Below, piece after piece: positions 48,961-60,345 of a DNA stretch of 64,000 nucleotides. Numbering within the stretch: position 1 is the first letter of the stretch; each line of letters starts with the position of its first letter. The position numbers were made by a program, and so were the translations under genes. This DNA comes from Fasciolopsis buskii (Eukaryota; Platyhelminthes; Trematoda; Plagiorchiida; Fasciolidae), in assembly GCA_008360955.1 (NCBI GenBank), contig LUCM01008322.1, forward strand, positions 66,213-130,212. Reading direction: 5' to 3'. Below the pieces are notes generated by a model. That model was not told where the DNA came from, did not search any database, and was given only the letters and a program-made list of their open reading frames with translations.

Positions 48961-51900
48961 TGGTTTCAATTCCTTCTTCAGCGACATGAATAGCTTCGTC
49001 CTCTCTTATGATACGCCGCCTATCAGTAGTCTGTTAGAAACGCTAAAGTAACTTTTTTCAAACATTTTTGAATTCCGAGGGATCGACACGTTTCCCATCA
49101 TGATGATGTGTCACAGGTTTCCATTCGCGCGTCACATCCGAGAAAATGGGCCGTCATTGGTTTGAACTAATTCCACTGCATTCACGTAATACTTGTCTCT
49201 CGATGGGGATTTACGTTGTTATCTTGGAAGATTAGTGGTTTTTATCTAGTGATTTTTATCATTAGCGTCTCATCCCTTCAGGGGGCTGTTCATCTTCACC
49301 GGCTTTCGGGGGAATTTAAGCGATTTCACTCATGATCGTAGTATTAGTTATGTCATCATAAATATTTGTTGCATTTCGGTATTCCTTTAGAGAACGACAT
49401 GAATATGTCTGTTTTTCACATCTTGTCATGTGTTATTTTTCCTTCAAAGAGATCATTTTGTAAACTATGAAAATGTTCCCATGGTTTTGCTTTCTTATTA
49501 TCTTTCACTCGAGACAACACACAGACAAACGAATAGCACTCGAAATCCTTCCATTCCGTTCTCGACCTACGAAGTGGATAGCATACCATCATCAGTACAC
49601 ACTTGCGACAGGAGCCAAATATTCAACTGGTCGGAAAAACCATTCCATTTTATATGAAAGGAAGACCGGGTGTCTTAGAGCAAATTTTAAAGAATCACAC
49701 TAATGAAGTTCGAAGCCTGTAGCAAAATTTACAACAAAAATCACGCGCACTGTCCGATCGGAGGTAAATCATTGGCAGGTCGATAGAATTTTCCATTCTA
49801 CTCTTCGTATAGTATACTAATTTGATTTCTAATCAAAGAAATTCCATTCAAATCGGAGGAAAATGCCTGAAGAATATCAAACATTCTTGTTGTGCCCAAT
49901 GACGGATTAATGATAATAGCCACGCGGTGATCAAATATAATAATCTAGATAACTTTGAATGGAAAATCACATAGTCTAATTGGACTTGTATTATCTACAT
50001 ACGGCACGACAACTTTTCATTTGTACGGACTGACGGAGCCACCAACCCTTTTATATTTTCACCATGTTCAAATGAACACCGTGGATTGATCAACTGATCA
50101 CCGTGGTACCGCGATACAATGACCATATCATAATGACAGTAGCCTTAATGAGAAGTCAACGGAAAGTCTCGTTTGTAACGGTCGTTATTCATGGCATAAC
50201 ATCAAAAAACACTGAGATAATGCAAAGAGATTGGATTAGGCTGTTTGTGAACACTACACCGTACGGTTCACTAAATGGAACAATTAAATCATCCGACAAT
50301 ACAACCGTTTCAGCCATAGGACAATCTAAGTGTATCGAGAATATGACGCACGCTTTTCGTGCCTCGAAAATGGTCCGGAGTTAGTAGCCGAACATGGAAG
50401 TATTTTGTTATCAGCATAGACGCAACTGTCATAATTCGTCTTCACATTCTTCCGTTGTTGCTCAAAAACAATCCGCGGTCGTTGTTCAACTCCTCATGCC
50501 CAATATTAACCTGACAAACGAACTATACGCCAAACAATAACGGTTATAAAACGTTTATCCGTTTCCGAGTTATGCATGGCATGTCACCGGACCCAAACTC
50601 GCCCATACCTTTGTCAAACTAGTCCATTCCCACAGAACGTTTCGTGTACACGCTGCAATTTAATGACATGAGCACAAATAGTTGAAAACGAGCTTGTTCT
50701 TACTGCATTCCGGAGAGAATTTTGAAACAAAGTTCAGATGTTGCCATCGCGTATCTGAAGTATCTGCGCGGATTTTGCACACACCGTAATCCGGGAACGG
50801 ATAACGTGTTTGTTTGATATTTTCTTTTGGTCTGTTTCGTTTAAGAGTCGATGAAAAAAATTTCTCCGATGTGAGACATAATGCTGGTAACAAATAAAAA
50901 ACACCTTCGAACCTTGAGTCAGTCTTCTGAAGGTTAGCCCTATCAGAACAACGAGTCACTGTGTGATTTTTACATGGTTCATCATTTACGCATGTTCCTA
51001 ACGGTTCCAATGAACTGATTGTCAAAAGCGTGTTGCGTTCAAAAGCCTCCTCACGAGTCAGCCTTAATCGACCTTAGTTGGAGTGTTCCTCTGTCCCGGT
51101 TGCTCGATTTATCGTAGGCAAATCGAACTAACCGTACGGGATTGTGGGCACCTTCTGGCTAACAGGATTCCAGAACTCTTAGATGCGTTCACCGAACATC
51201 GATCAGAAAACCAGTCGCAGTGCGAACAACGAAAAGTTCGATAGACAGAAGGGGATCAGTAAGGAAGCTGCGTTGCTGCGGGTTTTATGAAGTACTCAGA
51301 TCCACTCACGATAAAAAGGCAAATCTTATTCCATTGCCCAGCCTGTCCATGAGAAAGTAATTAAAATTAAAATAGCTTCACCGAAACTGTTAAACGAGCA
51401 CAAAATCCGAATGGTGCTTGGAATGTAGGATCTGATTTGGACGGATTTTGTACACCGACTGTCGGTGATCGCATATTTAGCCATCATTACACGATCAAAA
51501 TGCGACACGAGAGGACTTAGGCATCAAGGCGAATCACTAAGTCGAAATATGTGTACATATTGTTCGCCTAATAACAAAGCTTGAAACCATGATGGCATTT
51601 TAAGGTAGTTGTAAAATGAAATTGAATTACACTTCGTGTTCATTTCAATTAACACTGCTAGGGAATTTCTGCTCCTCGCTTGGGAAAATTCCTTCCAGGA
51701 GCATTTCTTGTAGTGTGGTTCAGTTTGCTGTCCTTATACGCGTTGGACCCCATTTGAATGTTTGGCATTGCATGACAGATTTTCACCCATCTTTATTACA
51801 TTTTGTTTTTTTGAACACAAAAATCGATGCATGAACAAGAACAGACCGTGAAGACGTATTTTTCCAATAACATCAAAGCTGTCTAAAAAGCTGTCAGTTA

Positions 51901-52719
51901 GTCAATTATTAGGCGAACCAATGTACTCGTGAGCAGCGGGTGGATATCACGGACGAACAATCGTCCCAATTATATTTTCCTAGTTGTACAACCATTATGA
52001 TAAAAAATATAGTACTAGTCCTTAAAAGTTTAATCAATTCGTTCTCTAATAAACTCATTTCTATGTATCTATCTGCACTTGATTTGCTTTTTACTAACTG
52101 TCAGCGACTGGTTTAACTCCATGTGAAGCTCGGTAGGCGCATATAGAAGACTATCATGATGTCGTATGAATTTGGAATATTTTTTGACCTTCGTGGATGT
52201 ACTCGATAAATATTTTTGTTCGAGCATTACACCGGATATTTTTGTAACCGTCAACTCACACTGCGTGCGGAAGAACGAGGACGAAACCGAAAGGGTCAAT
52301 TCGAATAATACGGTTTGTTATTTGACCAAAACGAACGAGGTAGCATCCCCCGGGATTCTACAAGTCCAGTGTGGGGACTGGATTGTCTAAATTTATTAAA
52401 TGCAGTGACCGGTAGTTTGCTTATCCGATTGCGTAATCGGGTACCATCGGGGGATTGTAACAATGGTGTTGTTATTGCTGCCGTTTCCCTCAAACCATGT
52501 TTATCCGAATATTGTGGGACTCGTTGGATTTACGTATGAAAGGTCATTTGTCTAGGTAGATATTCATTTTTGTTTCATTAGAAAGTGTTTACTCACTCGC
52601 AATCTCTATACTAGTATTTGGGGAAAAATTCCCTGCTAGGCAGTTAGGGTAGTGAAGCCTCTTCGGAAAGGATGATCAGAACGGCTTAAACCGATGTTTG
52701 AATTATCTGGGTTGTGGAT
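48961..52719. other. Anonymous sequence with weak open frames
   Basis: The plus-strand frame 52315-52539 (75 codons, cysteine-bearing: GDCNNGVV, CLSEYCGTRW) overlaps another at 52166-52390 in a second frame, and GTATGA at its end could be a splice donor. The frame at 50103-50384 is unrecognised. None is sufficient for a gene call. Confidence 0.45.
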
Positions 52720-52830
52720 TTTATCTTTTCATCTTTTATCTTTGACTTCTTTCTTATTAATGAAATAACAATGTATACCGTTTTTCAGGAAGGGGGAAGC
52801 GGCTAGCGGAGGGCTGTCAATTCGGGGATC
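52720..52830 (-). mobile_element. SINE family D, tail and partial body
   Basis: The minus strand shows the body end (TAGCCGCTTCC, CCTTCCTGAAAAACGG) and the AAAAGATGAAAAGATAAAA tail. The tRNA head is not evident to the right of about 52830, so the copy is 5'-truncated or diverged. Confidence 0.65.
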
Positions 52831-53952
52831 GTCCGAGGATGTCCCCACTGGCAAAAACTGTGCCCGAGCGACCCCGATTAGGGATCCGCGAAGACAAAAG
52901 TGAGCCTCCGCCTAGGGCCTAGTTAGGTCCGATCACCCTGGTACCGACGCCAGGATCGTCCAGCGCTTGTATATGGTGTAATCAGCACGTTGTGAATTGC
53001 CATGTGACGGTTGTTGCTGGCTGACACGCTTAATGGGGCTTTTTGCTCATGCTGCTTCCGCCTCGGTGTTGCTCTTTGCCGATCGTGACTTGCGTGAACC
53101 TCAACGAGGTGCACAAAAGGAGACCGACGTAAACGAAAGCTTAGAAACCGACATCAACCGAAATCAACCGAAATCAACCGTTGCAAAACCAAACATTTTG
53201 CTAGTTAAACTAGAAACGTTGGACTGTCATCTTTATTTTAGTCTTGACGTTAGGGATACCATAAATGTGTGACTGTACGCGTGTCATCCTAATTGTCATT
53301 GCTTTTGTTTGATAAAGAAGGATCCATTTGCAAATCTAGCGTACGCAAAGAATAAATGCAATAACTTGCTGAATAGATGCTTCTTTTAGTTGATAGACCG
53401 TGTTCTGACCATTGCACAACGGTATCCGGTGTTGTGCAATGACTTTTCAAGTGGCACACATCCACTCATATACCACGGTCAAAGGGGATCAAATGTTTGT
53501 CTATTTGATGTTCATATTTTCAAATCTTGTATTCACTGATCACTTAATGTATAGGCACTAGCTCGTCGTTGCCAGACTAATCACGATACGGGCCCTATTG
53601 TGCCCCGACTTGGTTCTATTGTATTGTACTGTATTATATTCTGTTTTATTGCATTTTCTAATATTATACTGTATTCAAAATCGTTGCAATCCCGTTACTT
53701 GTTAAGCGCCATAGCTAACGGCACAGACCACTACATTTCTTACCAATTTACAAGTCCCAATGAAATGAATGAATACCCAAGGTGCACATGGAATGGACTC
53801 ACTGGGGCGGAAAAAGAAAAGAATGCCTTATTGGCCCACACACGCGGTGTAAGTTTTAACTAGACGGACACATATTTTTATGCTGGTCGCAGATAGATCA
53901 AATGAGTAGGCAAATGGAGGAGGAGAGGACAGAAACTGAAGACATTTGCATA

Positions 53953-54132
53953 ATTCACCACGTGATATCATCGCTCAACTCAACATAAAGAAACCATGGA
54001 AACACTGCACAGCTAGTTCATCCTTGTTAGGAATCATCAGCAGTGCATATCCATGGCGCCCGAACTGGCAAGCAAACCCGGGACGAACGATTCTGAGTCA
54101 AACGCCCTAGCCATTAGGCTACCGGTCAGGCT
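53953..54132 (-). mobile_element. SINE family A, full-length copy
   Basis: On the minus strand: tRNA-like head from about 54132 with A box TAGCCTAATGG (same as the 21.4 kb copy), a B-box region reading GGGTTTGCTTGCC (diverged), then the hammerhead module (54056-53994) and the 3' segment ending GTGGTGAATT at 53953. Length about 180 bp, matching the 21.3 kb copy end to end. A family C repeat begins about 30 bp further right on the same strand. Confidence 0.8.
53994..54056 (-). ncRNA. Hammerhead ribozyme, family A, best stem I
   Basis: Minus strand: outer stem I CCATGG (54056-54051) pairs with CCATGG (53999-53994). Inner stem I GCACTG (54046-54041) pairs with CAGTGT (54007-54002) at all six positions, one a wobble. 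CTGATGA is at 54040-54034, and stem II is UCC/GGA with a six-base loop, three bases shorter than in the other copies, a length change confined to the loop. GAAAC is reduced to GAAC and the cleavage triplet is altered (CUG/GUG), so this copy folds well but is probably inactive. Confidence 0.55.
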
Positions 54133-54161
54133 CTGAACGGTTTGTTGAACTTAACCACATG

Positions 54162-54244
54162 ATTGTGAATGATATAATGTTAATACCACAATGTTGTTCG
54201 TAAATGTAATGTGCTAACGTTTCGACTACCGTGGGTAGTCTTTC
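54162..54244 (-). mobile_element. Family C repeat with degenerate Penelope-type hammerhead
   Basis: The minus strand reads GTGAAAG, stem II GACTACC/GGTAGTC with loop CAC, GAAAC, then GTTAGC where the 15.3 kb copy has GTTGTC, and the shared 3' segment ending CATTCACAAT. Stem II is perfectly conserved at seven pairs between the copies. The CUGAUGA box is lost and the cleavage triplet is changed. Both family C copies begin at the same point in the core. Confidence 0.6.
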
Positions 54245-57200
54245 ACCACATGATGTTGCACCTATCCGTCACTGAGTTGCACAGTCACCGGCCGCTAGCG
54301 CAAGCAATGAACCCCTAAGACGAAGGCATCTTTGTGGGTTGAACGTTCATAATTTTATGAAAACAACTAATTTCCTACTAGTAACATACACATTTGGATA
54401 GGTTAATGAGTTAAAAACTCGTGCAGAAAATGTGTAAATGGACGACGTGCTGCTGGAAAAGCTTTTGAAATTCGTCGCTTCGGGGTACCTCCTGACAGAA
54501 CCCAATATATTTAGCATACCTTAATAAGTGACAGTAATCAGTTGTAAAGAACACTCCATCCATACATTTTTTAGTCGTTAACCAACGGGTTTCGTGTCCT
54601 CCAATCCAGCCGTGTGCATAACCTCCAAATAGCAAAGTAATCGGATAGCCCCGTTAATAAGGGCCTGGAACAACCAGATGTTTCCAGTTGATAAAGTACT
54701 GGAAACCGTAGGACGAAATCCAACGCGGATGAATAGTCTAACAAAGAAGATTGCATAGATCTGGTCAGCTTATCTACGGAATTACAGCTATGGGGAAAAG
54801 GGAGAGCGAAATCATCCCAAACGAAACCTGAAAGTTTTATAAGTAAACTGAAAGTCTTGGTCAAGAGAATACTTAGATGAAAGCGAACGATAAATAAAGC
54901 AAGCTCTGTGTGTTTGAGATTGAGAAACGTCAAGGCAACCGGGAGAAAACGTTTGTTTAAAACAATGGAATTATCGGACTTGGAAATAGGTACACTATCG
55001 ACTGGTTCTGAGCAGTTAGGAATCGGACATAAGGTCAGTGATGTTAAACGCCACAGTCAAAGGCACACCATGTTACGAGAGAAAAGCTGAGAACCGTCAG
55101 GATCTACTCCTTGTTTTGCTGTAGCTTTGCGAAGAAACATTGGCTATCTAATCCTCGGAAAGAGAGGAGTCTGCGCATCACGTTACTGGACAAATGCAGC
55201 TGGGGTATCATTGTAAGACTGGCTGAAAGCGGAATCAAGGCTGATGATATTCCCAACCCAATGTACTTATCCATTGTTCTTATTACACAACAGTAGAATA
55301 CCACATCGTAGAGATTTGCAAGTTGCTGTCGCTCAGGGGTTGGCTGGCGAATGTCGTGTCATTATGTTTGATTTTTGTCTTTTTTCAAGATGGTGAGGTC
55401 TCATGGTCGTAAACTGGCACGAGATTAGTAGAAAAACTCCTTAAATCTTCCCAGGGATACTATTAATGAGGAAGAGGTATGACTATTAGGGAGGAAAATG
55501 TTTTTGCCAAAGTACGAAGCATCGGAAAACCCATTGACCACCTATGTGAAAATTTTGTAGAAAGTTCAAAGGAATCGCACAAAGATGCGAAAAAGAAGGA
55601 ACTTTTGACAAAGAACACTACTGTCCGGTGAAAAATCACGGAAGCTAATTTGCACCTGGTTTGCTTGCTTGAAAGGTGCAAAAAGCAGATCAAGTGTATG
55701 TTAAAGGTCTAAGTAGAAGCATGCGATGAGGACGTCCAGTTTCAGGGAGAAGAATTCCGGATGATTATCGGTAATTCCGTCCAGAATAAAGTTAACTCTG
55801 ATTGGAGAAATGCAAAATTCCGATGAATAACGACACAACAAACAATGGTGCGAAAGATATGGTTCGGATCACCTGTATTAATAGGAAAAATGACATTTCA
55901 CAGCGGAAGAAATAAAAGTTATAAAGGAATTTTACAAAGTTGAGGTGATTTGTTGTGGGCAAAACAAGGCTAGGCCCAAATTCATTGTAACTGTCCTCAT
56001 TTGGCGAGAAACTCTGGGCTGGGGCTAAGTGACCAGATGGTCAGCTGGGCTCATAGGGCGTGTATAAATAACGCCAGATTTTGCCAGATCAGGAAAGATT
56101 CATACGCATGGTCACGTCATTTCCAGTTTTCATCTTACTGAAAATTCCGTCTTTCCTGTGTGATCTGAGGTCTTCGTTCTGGACAAAGGATTCTGGACCA
56201 TTCAGGTTAAGCCAAAATTCACTTGCACAAGTCACGGAAGCATGAGAAGGTATTATGAAGCATACATCCTACGTTGCATGAATAGGGAATAAAGTTTGCC
56301 ACCGAAAAGTGCCGGAACAAGTATGCTGGCCGGAGGGGGTGTATTCAAGCGCTGCCTGTCAATCAGCATATATACTTCCTCTGGATGAAATGGAAGTTCT
56401 TTGGAACATTTCGGTCGTCCCAAGGATAAAAACTCGTTGATTGTTTAATAAACATTAGTACCGAATGGGCAAAAATACAAACAGAGAACATGAAGAGTCC
56501 AGTTTATCACAGAACGATGAGGTACCGAAGACGCCTAAATGTGGTGGTACCAGTCGGTCACCCGGTAAGCTTCAACAGACCCCGGGAGTCTTTTGCTATT
56601 CCGTCAGACTCGATCCATGCAAAAGCACGATCAGTAAGCTTTTTTGCTACAATACGTCCTCATTATCATTGGTCAAATTTATCAAATTCTCAATGTCTAA
56701 AGCAAATCAACTTTCCATGGTTCGTATTCATACCTAAAGATAACAAAATACAATTTGGAATACATAAGTACAAAAGTGATTATAATCAGTCTCCTCGGAT
56801 AGATCCGTTTGTCCAGTTCACAATAGGAATTATTAACAGAGGGAGAAATAATACATGCGCGTTTGCTTTTTAAAGAAACTATAACACGTTACATTTAACA
56901 TGTAAAGAGTTTGTTACATTTTTCGATTTGATTAGGCGTATACAATAACGTACGTGGGGGTTTAGTCCAGGTTGGATAGCCCCAACTCTTGGGTTGGGGA
57001 CCCATTAAATTTCCCCGATTGGATGGTTCAGACAATAGGCGATATGGCTGAATTTTACAGTCAACGGTTTTCTTGCCCTCGACAACTCTCCTCTTACGTG
57101 GAGCGACTCAAATTATTACTTCGTTATCGATCTTTCAAAATTTCCCGTTTGTTTCCTCTTGACTAATTGGTTTAGTGAGGTAACAACCAAAATCGGAGCA

Positions 57201-58440
57201 TATCAAAATGAGATTAATGATTGTATAAACTGAACAAGTGAACTGAAAGAATAATTAACTAAGTAAAAAACATTCATCCACATTCCTTCGATCCAAGGGT
57301 CACCCTCATAGAATTGGGTGAGCAGAGATTTTTCACGGAAGGGCTCAGCTGCATCGTGAGTCACGTGAACTATCTTATATGAACAAGAGAAGCGTGTACA
57401 TCCGAAGGAAGCCACTACGAGCTCACAGTTAAAAAAAATAACTAACTGGACTAAAGCGAGATCAGCTGCTATGGTGTTATTCGAATAGTGGTCGTTCATT
57501 GCACGGTATTCAGTTAGGCACATAGGCCTTGGGAATTGTGTCCGAGATGGCTCAGATATATGGGCATCAGCAAGTGAAACGGGACGGTCAGGAGGATTCC
57601 GGCCAGCGTGGTCGACTTTGGTATGCATGATATTTAGGTAAACTTCCTATTTTATATATCATTCGGATATGCATATATATATATATATGTACGTGTCTTC
57701 AACACTTATATAACATCTTGAAAATGGTAAGACACATTAGAACACTCTTCGGTCTCTGTCTACCTGTGCTATTTGCTTCCATTGGGAAGTGATCAACGAG
57801 TCTAGTTCATGGAAAAAATTGATTAATCGATACACTGTTTCACTTTTATCTCATCCGAGTACCAGTACAAGCAATAAAATATATTTGCCGAAAAATCGAT
57901 TGGTGGACATTTTGCTTAAGTCTGCTATGCACCTGAACATTCCTACTCATTCCTACTGGCAACACATGTGCTCATTGATCAAATCGTTCAGACCGCTCCG
58001 TTTGCACATTCTACCGTGAAACCACAATGCTCAGGAATGCAACCCCAATGCAAACGGAACAATTCGTTCGACAAATTGTTTGTAGTCTGATGAACAATGC
58101 ACACTTGGGATTCCAGTTGTGACTGAACCTAATTTGGCCTTTTCAAACTTGGTAGAATGTGAGTTCACCGCTCCTCGTATCTCGCTTTCCGGGTCATTTA
58201 GTGTAAAAATTTCGCCCAAGCATTTTTTCTCAAAAATTCCCACGTGATTGTTTAAAAACTTTTTAGATAAATTAGTCCATGAATATACAAAAAAAAAATG
58301 AAATGCGGAACGGTGAGCAATTGAATTTGTCAAGTTTTACGGGAATAATGAGAGTGGTCAGTGGAAGTGCTAATGCGCGGAATTCTCGGTTATCACAACC
58401 ATCATTATCCAAGGTAGGTTTTAATTGACTGAAAATTGCC
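54245..58440. other. Anonymous sequence, no supported gene
   Basis: The longest frame is on the minus strand at 57203-57628 (141 codons) and matches nothing I know; its length is within chance expectation. A short TA run is at 57672-57689. Confidence 0.5.
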
Positions 58441-58520
58441 AGTTTATCAGTCAGAGGGTCGGTGGTTTGAATTCCACCATGTCTGATCACAGTCGTAGCG
58501 GAAGGTGATTGTCTATCTTC
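58441..58520 (+). other. tRNA-like T-arm, possible SINE head
   Basis: GGTGG, TTTGAATT, CCACC at 58461-58478 forms a five-pair T-arm with a near-consensus T loop, preceded by CAGTCAGAGGGTC. No anticodon stem or A box can be closed with confidence. A loosely similar GTCAGAGGTTCGAATCAC occurs at 43.87 kb. Confidence 0.3.
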
Positions 58521-58798
58521 AACCATAACGAGATATTCCGTGGTTTTATACTATTTCTAGTTATAGTTTCATGATTCGTACGTATCTCTTCTTCCCTAAG
58601 TAGCTTTTGGTCATCACGTGATAGTCCCGTAAGTGTCCTTTAGTGGCAATGGCTTAGCCTCAATCACAAACGTGGACATTGGTTATGTAGTGTACGATCT
58701 AATAAGATGACTTGGTAGCCTAATATGACTTTCGAAAGCAGCAGAAATTTCGATTGACAAAGTTGTTTTGATTTTGGCTCAAAGTCAAGAGTGCATTG

Positions 58799-58925
58799 TT
58801 TTTCATCGCTTTACTTTCTAATTAATGATATCCATTGCAGGAAGAGCACCGCGGCTAACAGAAGGCCAACGATTGGGGAATTTGACCCGGGCGAGAGGAG
58901 GATTGTAACTGAGACATTTTTTTGA
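58799..58925 (-). mobile_element. SINE family D, degraded copy
   Basis: Minus-strand body blocks GTTAGCCGCGG, GCTCTTCCTGCAATGG and TAATTAGAAAGTAAA match the 40.7 kb copy. The B box survives only as a fragment (AGTTACAATCCTCC). The AAAAGATA tail is short or absent. Confidence 0.5.
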
Positions 58926-59789
58926 AAAGTCCTAATGCTGACTGCTTGATGGCTTGAGGTTGCCCACGGACAAGAAATGACCCATAGACAACGAGACCTA
59001 ATGGATTCATTTTGACCGGTAGTAACATGACCGTCCGTACGTTGATCAACCACCGTGGCCAGATATCTCCAAGTCGGGCTAGATCAACACCCGCGGGGCT
59101 CAATTGACCCTTTTTCTCATCCGATACCATAGTGAAAACTTGAACATGTGTATGAGTCTAAAGCATGGGTGAAATCTAGTTCTGGCATCAATTTTCACGT
59201 AAATCGATCGGTCGTACACGTTGAATGAACTGAAATGGTCCTGGGCCAATAAACTTCCAGTTTGAACAGAAAGTGTCTCTTACTCAAGGTCACTAATTTT
59301 GCACTCGATTTCACATCTAGTTAATTACTACAGTCACTGTTTTCCTCAAAATCACTATCCCGTTTTAATTAACCGTTCGTTTTAGTCACGCAACCGAAAT
59401 CCCGTAGAGTAGCAACATGCACGGGAATATGTGAAACTAAGCTGTCCTAAACGCGTCTCTCTCTCTCTCTGGGCAATTTTCCCTCGAGGAATTTAAAACT
59501 GTCAGTAGTAGAGATGGTGTTTTTGAATAAGATCTCATTATGGATAAAATTAGACAGTCAGACAGTCAGAGTTAATGCTTGTCCGATCGACGTTCGTTCG
59601 TGCCGATTGTATTTGTCCCCCTCAACCAAGGCTAGGAGAATATGTAGAGCAAGAACAAAACAGATTTTCACTCGCGCGGTTCGTGAGGCCTTTGTTTATA
59701 TGATAAACTATTTGTGGCGCCTTTGTTGACGTTGTTGTCGTTATTTTGTTGTCGTTACCAAGCTCATCCAACAAACTTCAATTTCTTCC

Positions 59790-60110
59790 AGAAAATTACT
59801 CGTGGCTATCTATAAATCATTTGACTACGACTCAAATGAAAGACAAATAACTGGCGGAGCTGTCTTCTTACTTGAGTTCTTCGTTCATTCACTTTGGCCA
59901 GTCACGAGATGCGTACTAAAAAAGCGCATTTATCACAATCCAAATTTGGATTGCTTTGATAAATTAGATTCGTCTCTGTGTCCTTCCCTCGTGCCCATTG
60001 AATGGTCAGTGCTGTGTCCAAATACCAAGACTGTTGGATTCCTGTGTGAAAGACAAGCAACTGTGGTTTGCGATCTGCTGTGCAAAGGAATCCGGGTTTA
60101 TTGGCCGTAA
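59790..60110 (+). CDS. Unrecognised open frame after a splice-acceptor-like site
   Basis: A pyrimidine-rich TTTCTTCCAG ends at 59791 and the frame that follows is open for about 106 codons to TAA at 60108-60110 (KSFDYDSNERQITGG; CPNTKTVGFLCERQATVVCD). Cysteines and mixed composition make it look protein-like, and the acceptor-like site would fit a terminal exon. I recognise no domain and find no upstream exon; length is within chance. Function unknown. Confidence 0.2.
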   Translation, partial: RKLLVAIYKSFDYDSNERQITGGAVFLLEFFVHSLWPVTRCVLKKRIYHNPNLDCFDKLDSSLCPSLVPIEWSVLCPNTKTVGFLCERQATVVCDLLCKGIRVYWP

Positions 60111-60225
60111 GATATTCTACTTCCTGTACAGATTTATATATTCGAAGTGTGGAAGTACCGGGATGACTGAACAGAAAAGTGTTGGATATGCGGAAGTATC
60201 TTTTGTCTTCTAATTCATTTTACTA

Positions 60226-60345
60226 CTAATAAAACAACGACGCTGCCTACAGGGAAAGTTGACCGGCGGCGGGAGGATTCGGACCCGCGACCTTCACGTC
60301 CAAACACCAGGATCTCATCCGCTTGGGCACCGCGTCCTGCCTCCC
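60226..60345 (-). mobile_element. SINE family D, tRNA head with good A and B boxes
   Basis: Minus strand: A box TGCCCAAGCGG (60329-60319) and B box GGTCCGAATCC (60285-60275), with the same GACGTGAAGGTCGCGGG anticodon-to-T-arm segment as the 40.9 kb copy. A short body with CTGTAGGCAGCG follows and the simple-repeat tail is missing. The plus-strand frame reading GGRIRTRDLHVQTPGSHPLG is a by-product of the head, a common false gene in trematode annotations. Confidence 0.75.

Noticed and set aside
57203..57628. 141-codon minus-strand frame as a gene
   Set aside because: No domain, no splice context, and length within chance expectation.
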